DNA of 64,000 nt from Nostoc sp. PA-18-2419 (lineage in GTDB: Bacteria; Cyanobacteriota; Cyanobacteriia; Cyanobacteriales; Nostocaceae), in NCBI RefSeq assembly GCF_005869855.1, contig NZ_SZNH01000005.1, forward strand, positions 173,979 to 237,978, given 5' to 3'. The position numbers were made by a program, and so were the translations under genes. Within the stretch, counting starts at the first letter, position 1, and each line of letters starts with the position of its first letter. Positions 9,116 to 17,977 of the stretch are shown here, piece by piece. The notes beneath the pieces are model-generated. The model was not told the DNA's origin. It worked only from the letters and a program-made list of their open reading frames with translations, and made no database searches.

Positions 9116-9280
9116 TTACAGTACTATTATTTGACAAGAGCGATCGCCTCCACAATCCTCAACTAAAATTATTTTAAAATCTTTAGAAATAATTTCAAGA
9201 GAGGTTTTTAACCTTTGATAAAGCTCATGTAGATAATCTTCAGCTTTGTAAACGTGAATGACAACAGAAATATAAGCCAA
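9116..9280 (-). pseudogene. GT2 glycosyltransferase, N-terminal fragment
   Basis: On the minus strand a frame of 54 codons reads LAYISVVIHVYKAEDYLHEL, then YQRLKTSLEIISKDFKIILV, then EDCGGDRSCQIIV before TAA. This is the N-terminal Rossmann-like half of a GT-A family 2 glycosyltransferase, where SVVIPVYNxE and LVxDxSxDxS are the usual motifs; here the Pro is His. A GAGG lies 8 bases before a TTG start. The remaining 250 or so residues, including the DxD and the membrane helices, are missing, and no continuation in other frames was found. It lies directly after gtrA-like gene in the same direction, matching the GtrA-GtrB pairing. Likely a dead end of the operon. Confidence 0.7.
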
Positions 9281-9330
9281 TATTTAATCCTCTGTAATTT
9301 TTGTAGATGAAATTTTGATAATTCACCTTT

Positions 9331-9705
9331 TTATTGATATTTAGGAAAAACAAATATTTTATTTAATGTATAGGAGACTAAGGCGAGAGGAGGTAAAATT
9401 AAAGCTCCTGCTACAAAAATATTAATTTTGTAAGCTACTAATTGTTTTAAAAGCAATATTTGCAATAAATATATAATAATATAAACTACTATAAATTTAA
9501 AAATCAGATAATTATTTTTATTTTGAAACACAATAATTCCGATAGTTTTAAAGTTAAATAACACTCCACAAACAGTTGATATTAAAGCTGCAATTTCATA
9601 GCGAAAACTTAGTAATATCAGCAAACTAAATAAAGAATAACCGAAAAGTGTATTAATCACCCCTACTATCATAAATTTTATAAATCTTTTTGAAGGATAA
9701 TGCAT
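9331..9705 (-). CDS. GtrA-family membrane protein
   Basis: 124 residues with four membrane helices: FIKFMIVGVINTLFGYSLFS at about 8-30, a second at 35-55, a third at 65-90 (FIVVYIIIYLLQILLL), and a fourth at about 95-115 ending in TLNKIFVFPKYQ. The N-terminal RFxKFxxVGxxNTxxGY and C-terminal NKxFVF signatures define GtrA/DPMS-type proteins. These are thought to flip or help transfer polyprenyl-linked sugars across the inner membrane. It is the last intact gene of the minus-strand glycan operon; its expected partner, a GtrB-like glycosyltransferase, survives only as a fragment downstream, though the GT2 half of the fusion at 12727-14688 could fill that role. Confidence 0.88.
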   Translation of the reverse strand: MHYPSKRFIKFMIVGVINTLFGYSLFSLLILLSFRYEIAALISTVCGVLFNFKTIGIIVFQNKNNYLIFKFIVVYIIIYLLQILLLKQLVAYKINIFVAGALILPPLALVSYTLNKIFVFPKYQ

Positions 9706-9737
9706 CAGTTTAATTCAATAACAATTCATCTTGATAG

Positions 9738-11903
9738 TTAATGATTAATTTTCCAGATAGTTACCTGTTCTGATGAAACTGGAATACTTTGATTAGCACT
9801 TTCCCAAATAGGCTGTATACAGGGTGGGTTATTTACAAGCAAGTGATGAGTTGAATTCTCAATCAGATGAGTCGCTGGAGTTGCTATCAGGAGTCTGCAA
9901 AATTGCTCTGATTGAGATGTTGCCCATAAGTCTTTAATAACTTGCTCTCGATTCTCTGAGGAATAAGCTTTTAATAATTTCATGTGTACAGGAGTATCTA
10001 TATCTTCTAAATAAATTGCTCTACCAGTAATACTACTAACTATGCGTTTCTCAATATACTTATCAGTTAAAATTACAGAGTTTTGTGGCGTATTATCATG
10101 CATGTAAGCAAAAGCCATTCGTGCGCTACCACTTAGATTAATTGCAGAAGAATAGACATCAGTCATTAAAATACTTGGTCTAGCGAGTTGTTGAACAATT
10201 ACAGATATTACGATAAAAGCGATTATAAAACTAATTTGTGTTAGTTTGGTTAACGATAGATGAGGTTGAAAAAACTGGTAAAGTTGATAAAGTCCAGGAA
10301 TCATTAATAAAAATGGATACCATCTTGTTAGCAAAAGCAGTTCCCCTGCAAGTGAGAAATCATCATAACTAAATTTTAGACAAGTTACACCTAAAGTTGA
10401 TACAACTGTCATCCACACAATCAAGCTCGTAAAAAGAAGAAATTCTTGACGTACTGGTTGCCAAAATAGATAAATACTAGTAATAATGAGCAAAGGAATA
10501 CCTATCATATTCAATGCAACATAAGTATATATAGATAGTATTTGCCAAATCCATTTAAATGCTGTCAAATTATGAATTAAGTTATTTATAAAGTCATGAA
10601 TTTTTGTAGAAAATGGCCACTCATTAATTAGCCTATACGGCCATTCTTGAGGATTACTTAAACTATTCAAGCCTAAACTTAAACTTGCAGTAGAACTTAG
10701 ATAAATATGAGATTGCATCTCCAAATAAATTAAGAAACTTAAAGCCAAAGTAAGAGCAGCAGCAACAAGGTATACTCTTTGATTAGTGCGTTTCCAGCCG
10801 TAGGCTGTCAGTAACACAAAACCTGGTAGCATTGGCAAAAATATATGAATTCGAAAACGGCTTGTTGCTACCACCATGATTGCGGTAATAATCAGAACTA
10901 TATCAACAGGTTGTTTTCTATAACAACGAACAGAAATTAGCAAAATTCCCAAAAGAATTCCATAAGCGACTAAAATCCCACTATACATTTGTGGAGAAAT
11001 TACAATAGCTGGCTCTGTTCCACTAGAAACATGGGGAAACAAAGTAAAATAACAAAATTGAAACTCAGTTGCTATTAAAGGTGGATATGAGATAGCTGTA
11101 ATATACATTGTTGCTGTTGCCAAATATCCAGCGACTTTACTGCTGGTCAATATTTTGACGATGCTGTAGAGTGCCAGACACATCCCAATTGCAATAATGA
11201 TGTTATGATAAATGATTTGTACTCGCAACATATCCGTCTGACCTGTGAAGCGCGAGAGCAACATGGTTGTTAGATGAGGAAACATGTGATAGGCGCGTTC
11301 AGGTATTCCTGCTGTGCTAGGTTGTTGTAAAGGCGGTACGTGTCTAGCTAACTCGTAAGCTAGACCTATAAAGTAATGATAATCAGTATCGAGTAGCGAT
11401 TTATAGGTGTTAGTTGTGGGATTATGCTCCCAGATTTTTTGGTAGGGAATATTGACTACTAAACTCAGTGCAATCAATAGAGCGAGTACCCAATCAAACT
11501 GCCGCCAACTTAAATAATAAATCTGAATATTCAACCAAATTTTTTTGTGAATTGAGTAAATTATTAACCCGATAAAAATTACAATCGCTTCAATATAAAA
11601 CAATAGTTGCAGATGAAATACAGCTAAAGCAAAATAAATTAAAGTTGTTAGTGTATAGCTGGCGATTGCACTGAACGTAAAACGAACTATAGTCTCTTGC
11701 ACTTGTCGCTTTAACAACAGATAAAACAAAGCACCCAGAGGCATCCAAAGAAAAATTATTCCTATACAAAACCGCAGTAATTCAATGATATTCCATTCCG
11801 TTTTACCTAAGTAATAGACCAAAGTCAACAAAGTTATAGTAGCTAAAATTATAGTAATAAAACTTAATTTTCTATGAGTTGTTTTTTGTGATATTTCAAA
11901 CAT
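9738..11903 (-). CDS. Large polytopic membrane protein, possibly GT-C-fold glycosyltransferase
   Basis: 721 residues with roughly a dozen or more hydrophobic helices spread from residue 15 to about 560, followed by a soluble C-terminal domain of about 150 residues. Between the first helices and the centre is a soluble loop with TDYHYFIGLAYELARHVPP and a segment PERAYHMFPHL; charged residues in an extracytoplasmic loop are typical of GT-C enzymes that use lipid-linked sugars. The C-terminal part reads like a periplasmic domain (NSVILTDKYIEKRIVSSITG). I do not recognise a named family with certainty. Its place between gtrA and the methyltransferase in a glycan operon suggests transfer or polymerisation of a lipid-linked sugar. 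Alternatives are an O-antigen ligase-like or purely structural protein. Confidence 0.65.
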   Translation of the reverse strand: MFEISQKTTHRKLSFITIILATITLLTLVYYLGKTEWNIIELLRFCIGIIFLWMPLGALFYLLLKRQVQETIVRFTFSAIASYTLTTLIYFALAVFHLQLLFYIEAIVIFIGLIIYSIHKKIWLNIQIYYLSWRQFDWVLALLIALSLVVNIPYQKIWEHNPTTNTYKSLLDTDYHYFIGLAYELARHVPPLQQPSTAGIPERAYHMFPHLTTMLLSRFTGQTDMLRVQIIYHNIIIAIGMCLALYSIVKILTSSKVAGYLATATMYITAISYPPLIATEFQFCYFTLFPHVSSGTEPAIVISPQMYSGILVAYGILLGILLISVRCYRKQPVDIVLIITAIMVVATSRFRIHIFLPMLPGFVLLTAYGWKRTNQRVYLVAAALTLALSFLIYLEMQSHIYLSSTASLSLGLNSLSNPQEWPYRLINEWPFSTKIHDFINNLIHNLTAFKWIWQILSIYTYVALNMIGIPLLIITSIYLFWQPVRQEFLLFTSLIVWMTVVSTLGVTCLKFSYDDFSLAGELLLLTRWYPFLLMIPGLYQLYQFFQPHLSLTKLTQISFIIAFIVISVIVQQLARPSILMTDVYSSAINLSGSARMAFAYMHDNTPQNSVILTDKYIEKRIVSSITGRAIYLEDIDTPVHMKLLKAYSSENREQVIKDLWATSQSEQFCRLLIATPATHLIENSTHHLLVNNPPCIQPIWESANQSIPVSSEQVTIWKINH

Positions 11904-11936
11904 TTTTTATTTATTGTTCAATAAATTGCTTATTAA

Positions 11937-12707
11937 TTACTTGTGAAGCCAAATGGTATAACCAAGTGGATCATCTTTAGAACCTAAGCTTAAAGCTAAC
12001 GAAATATGTCCAATGACAATACACAAAATGAGAAATGGAAAAATAGCCAAGCTTAATATAATTTTTAAAAGCCATAATAGAATTCTTTTTGGGGATGATA
12101 AACCTCGAAAATAGGCAACGATAATTTTAGAGACGATCACAGTAATATCTGTGCCTCTAGATATGACTTTAATTGATGAAAAATCTTGAAATAGAATAGT
12201 GAGTGCGGAGGGTGTAAATCTATAATAGTCATAAGGAATATAGTGATATCTAGCTGACCAAGGTACTGTAACTATACCTAACCCTCCTATCTTCAAAACT
12301 CGATAAATTTCAGCAATAAATTTTTCTGGCTCTTTTACATGTTCAAGAACTTCTGTACAGACGAAACAATCCATTGAACTATCAGCTAACGGAATATGTT
12401 GGCCATCAAAGTGGATAATTTGAGAATTGTCATAGTCAAAATTTTTAGCTGCATCTTCGATATCAAGTCCGTAATATTGAGTTTTATAACTATTCAGAAG
12501 ATGTTTGTAGGGACTTTGCCCACAACCAATATCGACCACTTTACCTTTCATTTTAGGTAGATACTCTTGCAAGTGCCGATATACAGTGTTTGTCTGGAAA
12601 TCTAACAACAGTCTTGCTTGAAATTTTAAGTTATTAATAAACGTATCAGGAGGCGTATTGCTAACTGGTTTCAACCCTTCTTTTCTTTGAGCCTGTTTAT
12701 CATACAT
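11937..12707 (-). CDS. Class I SAM-dependent methyltransferase
   Basis: 256 residues. SAM-binding motif I reads GKVVDIGCGQSPYK at about 55-68, followed by YYGLDIE (motif II acid) and DCFVCTEVLEHVKEPEKFI (motif IV), then VLKIGGLGIVTVPWSARYHY, all standard for the Methyltransf_11 group. The C-terminal 50 residues contain a hydrophobic helix pair (LLKIILSLAIFPFLILCIVI), so the enzyme may be membrane attached. It lies between the fusion gene and the polytopic membrane protein, with gaps of only 19 and 33 bp, and probably methylates a sugar or lipid-linked glycan intermediate. The acceptor cannot be predicted from sequence. Confidence 0.85.
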   Translation of the reverse strand: MYDKQAQRKEGLKPVSNTPPDTFINNLKFQARLLLDFQTNTVYRHLQEYLPKMKGKVVDIGCGQSPYKHLLNSYKTQYYGLDIEDAAKNFDYDNSQIIHFDGQHIPLADSSMDCFVCTEVLEHVKEPEKFIAEIYRVLKIGGLGIVTVPWSARYHYIPYDYYRFTPSALTILFQDFSSIKVISRGTDITVIVSKIIVAYFRGLSSPKRILLWLLKIILSLAIFPFLILCIVIGHISLALSLGSKDDPLGYTIWLHK

Positions 12708-12726
12708 AATTAAGTCTTCAACTTAG

Positions 12727-14688
12727 TTAATTTTTTACGCTAGTGTAAGCTGATCTAATTTCACCATTTTTAATAATCGTGCGGCGAATAAAATGGGGTC
12801 TGTGCTTAACTTCTTCAAATATCTTGGCAATATACTCTGCAATAATACCAATGCCGAATAGATTCACTGACCCAAAGAATAAAATAGTAAGTAAAACAGT
12901 AGTTATACCTCTAGGAACCAAACTAGGAAACAAAATTCGGCTGATAATTTGTATAATTGCTAACAATATTGTAACTAGTAACAATACTGTTCCTAGAAAA
13001 CTGAGGATATTTAAAGGAGTATAGCTGAAAGACAAAATTCCTTTCTTAGCCCAAGCAATATTTTTTGCTAAATTATTAGTAGTCACTCCAAACATTCTTT
13101 CTGGTCTTACATAATCTATCCCAATCTGTTTAAAGCCCACAAATGCCCTAACTCCTCGAAGGAATAAATCTCGCTCAGGAAACTGCAAAATTGCCTGAAC
13201 TACTTTTTTATCCATCAAAGAAAAATCTCCGGCATCATGAGGAATTGAAAGATATGAAAAATAATCAAAAATTCTATAGAAAGCTTTATAGGCAAGCTGC
13301 ATAAAAACAGGAGCTTTGCGTTTCTTACGACGGCCATAAACGACATCATATCCTTCACGCCATTTTTCAACAAACTGTTCAATTAATTCTGGTAAATCTT
13401 GAAGGTCTCCATCAAGTAAAACACAGGCATTTTTAGTTGCTATTTCCATGCCACTTTTGAAAGCAGCTTGAGAGCCAAAATTACGAGAATGAGAAATTCC
13501 AATTACTCGTTTGTCGAGCCGGGAAATTTTCTGAACGACTTCTTCAGTATTATCAGGACTACAATCATTAACAAAGATAATTTCATAGTCTATTTTAAGT
13601 TTTATAAACGTCTCCTTCAGACGTTTATACATAATAGGAATCGCTTTATTATCCTTATAACAAGCGATAATAGCTGTTACACTATATATCGTATCTAAGC
13701 CAAACTTTTTAGAACTTTGATGATATCTTTCTTTATCTTCTAATTCCTTATACCACTCTGTGGTCTTTAACAAACCTTCTTTAAAGCTTATCTGAGGTTT
13801 CCAAAGCAAAAGCTCTTGGGCTTTCGTTACATCAGCATACCAATCAATAACATCCCAATGGCGATTTTTCATAGAATTATAAGTTGGCTCTTTACTAATG
13901 TTAAATATCTTACTAGCAAAAACTGCCACGTCACTAATAGTCATTTTTTGACCACTACCAATATTAAATGATTCACCGTAATCTTCTTTTTTTAAGTTCA
14001 AGGCAGTATCAATAAATGCTTCACAAGCGTCATCAATATAGATAAAATCTCTAGAAATATCAGGACTGACAAAATTAGGATATTTACCCTTAAGCCCGCA
14101 GCGAATTAAATTTGGAATCAGCCTCGACGAATCTTCTAGGGGACCATAGACAGAATACAATCTTAAATTCGCGCAAGGTAGTTGTTTTTTCTTGCCATAG
14201 AAATACAACAGATTAGCACAAGCAATCTTAGAGACAGCATAATCACTATTAGGGGCAGGTAGCTCAGTTTCACTAGGCGCAGCAGATTTTTCTCCATATT
14301 CAGAAGAACTTCCAGCATGAACGTAACAAGATATTTGGTGAGAGACTAGTTGCTCTAAAAGTTTGGCAGTTAGGTTAAAGTTGGTTTGATAGATCAATTG
14401 GCTATCCTTTTCAAAAGAATAAGCTCCAAAAGCTACGCAGTTAAATATTGTTCCCGGCTTAATTTTATCTATTAAAAAATATAGGTTGGAATCTACTAGC
14501 AAATCAACAACAATAACATTCTTGTCACTCAGCCCTTCCAATCGCCAAGCAGGAAAGCGAGAAGTTGTTCCAAAGACATCTTCCCTAACCTTGAGTAATT
14601 GTCTAAGTAAATTGGCACCGATAAATCCACTACCACCAAGAACTAAAATTGGGCCTTGTACCTGCCTGATTTTCTGTTCTAAATTCAC
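12727..14688 (-). CDS. Fusion of NAD-dependent sugar epimerase/dehydratase and GT2 glycosyltransferase
   Basis: A single 653-residue reading frame holds two enzymes. Residues 12-315 are an extended SDR: GGSGFIGANLL cofactor loop at 18-28, SSSEYG at 127-132, catalytic Tyr150 and Lys154 in YAVSK, and RDFIYIDD at 213-220; it should act on a nucleotide sugar. Residues 335-653 are a DPM1/GtrB-like GT2 enzyme: TAIIACYKDN, FVNDCSPDNTEE, the metal motif LLDGDLQD at 424-431, then two C-terminal membrane helices at about 555-580 and 595-620 and RPHF near the end. Both halves keep their key residues, so the fusion appears functional: it would make a sugar and load it on polyprenyl phosphate. It begins 3 bp after the transketolase C gene and is clearly co-transcribed. 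A frameshift artefact is unlikely, as the frame is uninterrupted. Confidence 0.9.
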   Translation of the reverse strand: MNLEQKIRQVQGPILVLGGSGFIGANLLRQLLKVREDVFGTTSRFPAWRLEGLSDKNVIVVDLLVDSNLYFLIDKIKPGTIFNCVAFGAYSFEKDSQLIYQTNFNLTAKLLEQLVSHQISCYVHAGSSSEYGEKSAAPSETELPAPNSDYAVSKIACANLLYFYGKKKQLPCANLRLYSVYGPLEDSSRLIPNLIRCGLKGKYPNFVSPDISRDFIYIDDACEAFIDTALNLKKEDYGESFNIGSGQKMTISDVAVFASKIFNISKEPTYNSMKNRHWDVIDWYADVTKAQELLLWKPQISFKEGLLKTTEWYKELEDKERYHQSSKKFGLDTIYSVTAIIACYKDNKAIPIMYKRLKETFIKLKIDYEIIFVNDCSPDNTEEVVQKISRLDKRVIGISHSRNFGSQAAFKSGMEIATKNACVLLDGDLQDLPELIEQFVEKWREGYDVVYGRRKKRKAPVFMQLAYKAFYRIFDYFSYLSIPHDAGDFSLMDKKVVQAILQFPERDLFLRGVRAFVGFKQIGIDYVRPERMFGVTTNNLAKNIAWAKKGILSFSYTPLNILSFLGTVLLLVTILLAIIQIISRILFPSLVPRGITTVLLTILFFGSVNLFGIGIIAEYIAKIFEEVKHRPHFIRRTIIKNGEIRSAYTSVKN

Positions 14689-14691
14689 AAA

Positions 14692-15597
14692 TCACCTCTT
14701 CAACTCTTTAACAAGGTTCACAGCATCTAAGCCACATTCTTGACGATGAAAATTCTGAGAGCCATAAAGTCCAGATACATATCCCAAAGCATGGCGGTGT
14801 GTGAACTGTGGTGGTGTACAATTCATCTCCAAAAGACAACGGGCAATTATTTGACCAACACTTCCCTGAGCCACATGTTCTTCAATTACGAACAAATGAC
14901 GTGATTTGTCTAGGTCATCAAGGAAATCTTTTGGAATTTTAGCCACCTCAATTGGCAATTCAGTTAAAACCCAAATGTCTGGACGATCGCACTCACTTAA
15001 ATGCTTTGCCGCCTCAAGGATACTTCCAGCCAAAGGTCCAACGGCTAAGATTGTAGCTCCTTCACCCTTCATCAATCGTCGCCAAGAAGAATAATTAGGA
15101 AGCTCTAAATCCTTTGGCTTTTCACACCTTCCAAGGCGCAGATAAGCAGGATGCTCCAACTTAGGAAGCTGATTGATAATCTCTGGAACGTCTGCGGCAA
15201 AAGCAGGTACGAAGACATGCATATTGCTCAGACACAGCATAGTGCCATAGTCTTCAAGTGCATGATGCGTTGCTCCCATCACTCCATAGCCATAACCACC
15301 TCCATTCCCAACTAGCCGTACAGGGAAATCATGCATACACACATCATTGCGGATTTGCTCAAAGGGTCGGGCATAAACAAAGGGAGCAATACTATAAACC
15401 CAAGGTTGAAAACCTGCTTGAGCTAAACCCGCAGCCACAGATACCATATTCTGTTCTGCTACACCTGCATTGATAAAACGTTTGCCTAAACTCTCTTGCA
15501 GAGGTTCTAGAGCTTTGTATCCCAAGTCACCACTGAGAAATACCAACTTTGGATTAGTCGCACACTTGACAAGGGTTTCACAAAAGATATTTCTCAT
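14692..15597 (-). CDS. Transketolase C-terminal subunit (split transketolase)
   Basis: About 301 residues from ATG 15597. The pyrimidine-binding half of a thiamine-diphosphate transketolase: the catalytic glutamate lies in NAGVAEQNMVSVAAGLAQAG near residue 55-70, followed by GVMGATHHALEDYG and the C-terminal transketolase domain (ILAVGPLAGSILEAA, LFVIEEHVAQGSVGQ). The ATG overlaps the stop of the N-subunit gene as ATGA, with GAGGTGGGGAT just before it; the longer frame to 15657 would overlap that gene by 60 bp and is rejected. Split N/C transketolases of this length are found in many sugar-biosynthesis loci, where they may transfer C2 units onto unusual sugars rather than serve the Calvin or pentose phosphate cycle. 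The donor and acceptor are unknown. Confidence 0.9.
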   Translation of the reverse strand: MRNIFCETLVKCATNPKLVFLSGDLGYKALEPLQESLGKRFINAGVAEQNMVSVAAGLAQAGFQPWVYSIAPFVYARPFEQIRNDVCMHDFPVRLVGNGGGYGYGVMGATHHALEDYGTMLCLSNMHVFVPAFAADVPEIINQLPKLEHPAYLRLGRCEKPKDLELPNYSSWRRLMKGEGATILAVGPLAGSILEAAKHLSECDRPDIWVLTELPIEVAKIPKDFLDDLDKSRHLFVIEEHVAQGSVGQIIARCLLEMNCTPPQFTHRHALGYVSGLYGSQNFHRQECGLDAVNLVKELKR

Positions 15598-16418
15598 ATC
15601 CCCACCTCTTTTAACGCCTGTTGATAGTGAGCTGGAGTCATTGGTAGATAGTGCCACTCCATTTTGTTCTCCATGAAGGAGACACCATTCCCCTTCTTGG
15701 TATGGGCAATAATAACGTGAGGCTTCTTATGAGTAGATGAAAGAGCTTCTACAATCGCATCTACATCGTGACCATTGATCTCCGTTACAGCACAACCAAA
15801 AGCACGAAACTTTTCAGCTAATGGTTCTAAATTAGCTACTTCTTGTGTAGTCCCAAAACCTTGTAACCCATTACAGTCAATAATCATTGTTAATTGATCC
15901 AGCTTTTGATGCACGGCAAAAATCAGAGCTTCCCAGTTAGAACCCTCATTCCATTCACCATCCGACAGCAAGCAAAAGATCCTTCCTGATTCACTCTTTA
16001 ACTTCTTTGCTAAAGCTAATCCATTGGATAAAGACAAGCCATGACCCAAACTTCCTGTAGCAAAAAGAATTTCAGGCATCCAACCGACAGGAGGATGTCC
16101 ACTCAGCTTTGTACCATCTTGATGAAACTTTTGTAGGTCTTGATCACTCAAGCGCCCCAAAGACCATAAAGTAACATAGAGTGCTCCAGCAGCATGACCT
16201 TTAGAGAGAACAAATGCATCACCTTCGTTCAAAACTTTATGGTACAGAACTATTAGTAAGTCCAGTGATGATAAGTTACCGCCAATATGACCAACACTAC
16301 TTTCAAAATGCATCCTAAGTAACCGTATCTTAGCTTGCCTAATAATCTCTCTAGGTGTTTTTTTTAAATTTTCAGTTCCTGTATGCAAAACTTTATTGAA
16401 ATTCAATATATTCATCAT
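15594..16418 (-). CDS. Transketolase N-terminal subunit (split transketolase)
   Basis: The thiamine-diphosphate-binding half: SSVGHIGGNLSSLDLLIVLY, VLSKGHAAGALYVTLWSLGR, and the Mg/ThDP motif LLSDGEWNEGSNWEAL with a later IIDCNGLQGFG. Together with the overlapping downstream gene it makes one complete transketolase. It is the first gene of the minus-strand glycan operon. The start is unsure: ATG 16418 and ATG 16415 lack a good ribosome site, and the frame stays open to a TTG at 16472; homology begins clearly only around REIIRQAKIRLLRMHFESSV, so the first 30 or so residues are family-variable. The split form is typical of bacterial secondary or surface-sugar pathways; the host's housekeeping transketolase is expected elsewhere as a single longer chain. 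Confidence 0.88.
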   Translation of the reverse strand: MMNILNFNKVLHTGTENLKKTPREIIRQAKIRLLRMHFESSVGHIGGNLSSLDLLIVLYHKVLNEGDAFVLSKGHAAGALYVTLWSLGRLSDQDLQKFHQDGTKLSGHPPVGWMPEILFATGSLGHGLSLSNGLALAKKLKSESGRIFCLLSDGEWNEGSNWEALIFAVHQKLDQLTMIIDCNGLQGFGTTQEVANLEPLAEKFRAFGCAVTEINGHDVDAIVEALSSTHKKPHVIIAHTKKGNGVSFMENKMEWHYLPMTPAHYQQALKEVGI

Positions 16419-17977
16419 TTTGTTAAGTTTATGAATAACATCATCTTCCAAGAAATTTGTAGCAAATTCCAAATAAGCCAGTTGGTTTTAAATTAAAAAA
16501 CTGTGTATAATTAATAGTAAAAGTTATATTTAATATTAATTAGTTTTTATTAAGGTAATCAAAGTTACTTCTTGTTCTCAAAGAAGTATTTCTGAAAATA
16601 TATGCCTTATTTGCTGAAATCTTTTTGCTTGTTGAGAGTATACCTGTTGCGATCGCACTTAATGAGGCTATACTTCATATCTCAATCTTATGTATCCTTG
16701 ACATCTAATCTGTTATATTACAATTAGCTTTTATTAAACTCCAAACCTTTATTATTTGACTTTATAAAAGCCTTAGTATATACAAATTCAAAAATGCATT
16801 TCTGGAGAATTACAACATTTTTTAACCTCTGTTAAATTATTTATAATGTGTATTAAAAATCTATTTTGAGTAAAAAACAAGCATGTTTTACTACTCTTTT
16901 TAGCCTATTTTTTAAATCAGCTTAAGAGCCAATTTAACTAACCTATTAAAGGACTATTAGTGATTCCTAAAAAACACTATTTTTATTTAATTCAATGCTA
17001 AATTTAAATTCTTACGAATTATGGCAAGGTTTTAGCACTTCTTAATGCCTAAGTAAGCAAGTATAAATAATTAAAAGCCTGTAGTAAGTGTTGAAGTGCT
17101 TCAGCGCTGACTACGAGCAATTTTTCTTATTTGGTTTTTTCTCACGTACGTACTTAACTATAATGGCAATCTATATAATTTGGCAAGTAAATAATAATAG
17201 AGAATTCTTATCAATAATTTGAGAAACTATGTTTTTAAGTGCTTTAAATCATTTCTACTTTTAATAAATATTAAAGTAAGGATTCAAATGGATAAATTTT
17301 GAGCAAAAGACATAAGGTATAGAATATCACAATTATTAATTAAGGTTATTATTTTCCATAGTTGTTAATTTAATTAGCCTTATCGTCTGCAAAGTCGATA
17401 TATCAGTAAATGTAGCTTAGTATATTTTTAGATATTTTAGTTTTTTTTGCACTGGCTTACTTAATTATCTTTTATTACTCTTTGAAGAGAATAATAGAAA
17501 AATTGCAATATATATGATCTATCTAAAAATTTAATAAAGAAAAATTATAAAAAGCTTTTAATCAATATTAAATTATTATAACTTGAGTTATTGTTAAAGC
17601 AACTTGTTCCTGATAAGGTAATTTAAATTAAACAAAAATTATTTGCAACAAAATAGACATTGAATAGCTGCTCAATTGCAAGTATTAAGTTTGTCTGGGA
17701 AACCAAGTTTACTGCTTTATGCTGCAGGACTAGATTTTTGGCGTTGGTGAATCAAAATAATTAATCAGGCGTAGCTGTCATAGACATAGTTGCAATTAGA
17801 CGGGGGCTACACGTCTTGAGTGGTACTGAAGCATATTTAAATGTCCCTTTATTTGGTGGGATAGCAATCGAGCTAAACTTTCACAGCCGGGTATGACATT
17901 GTATTAAAATCTTTTCAAGACTTTGCTGCTAAGTGTGGCAAGCATTTGAGAAATTCAAATTAAATTTAAATGAGGCA
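16419..17977. other. Long AT-rich spacer between two glycan gene groups
   Basis: About 1.5 kb, very AT-rich, with stops in all frames. No gene, IS end or structured RNA could be supported. The first part must contain the promoter of the minus-strand operon. A few stop-bounded frames of 30-45 codons lie at 17640-17930 on both strands, without start codons or recognisable motifs. The region looks like an old junction or deleted gene. Confidence 0.5.

Noticed and set aside
17640-17930. Short stop-bounded frames on both strands in the 1.5-kb spacer
   Set aside because: No start codon or motif; not distinguishable from chance.
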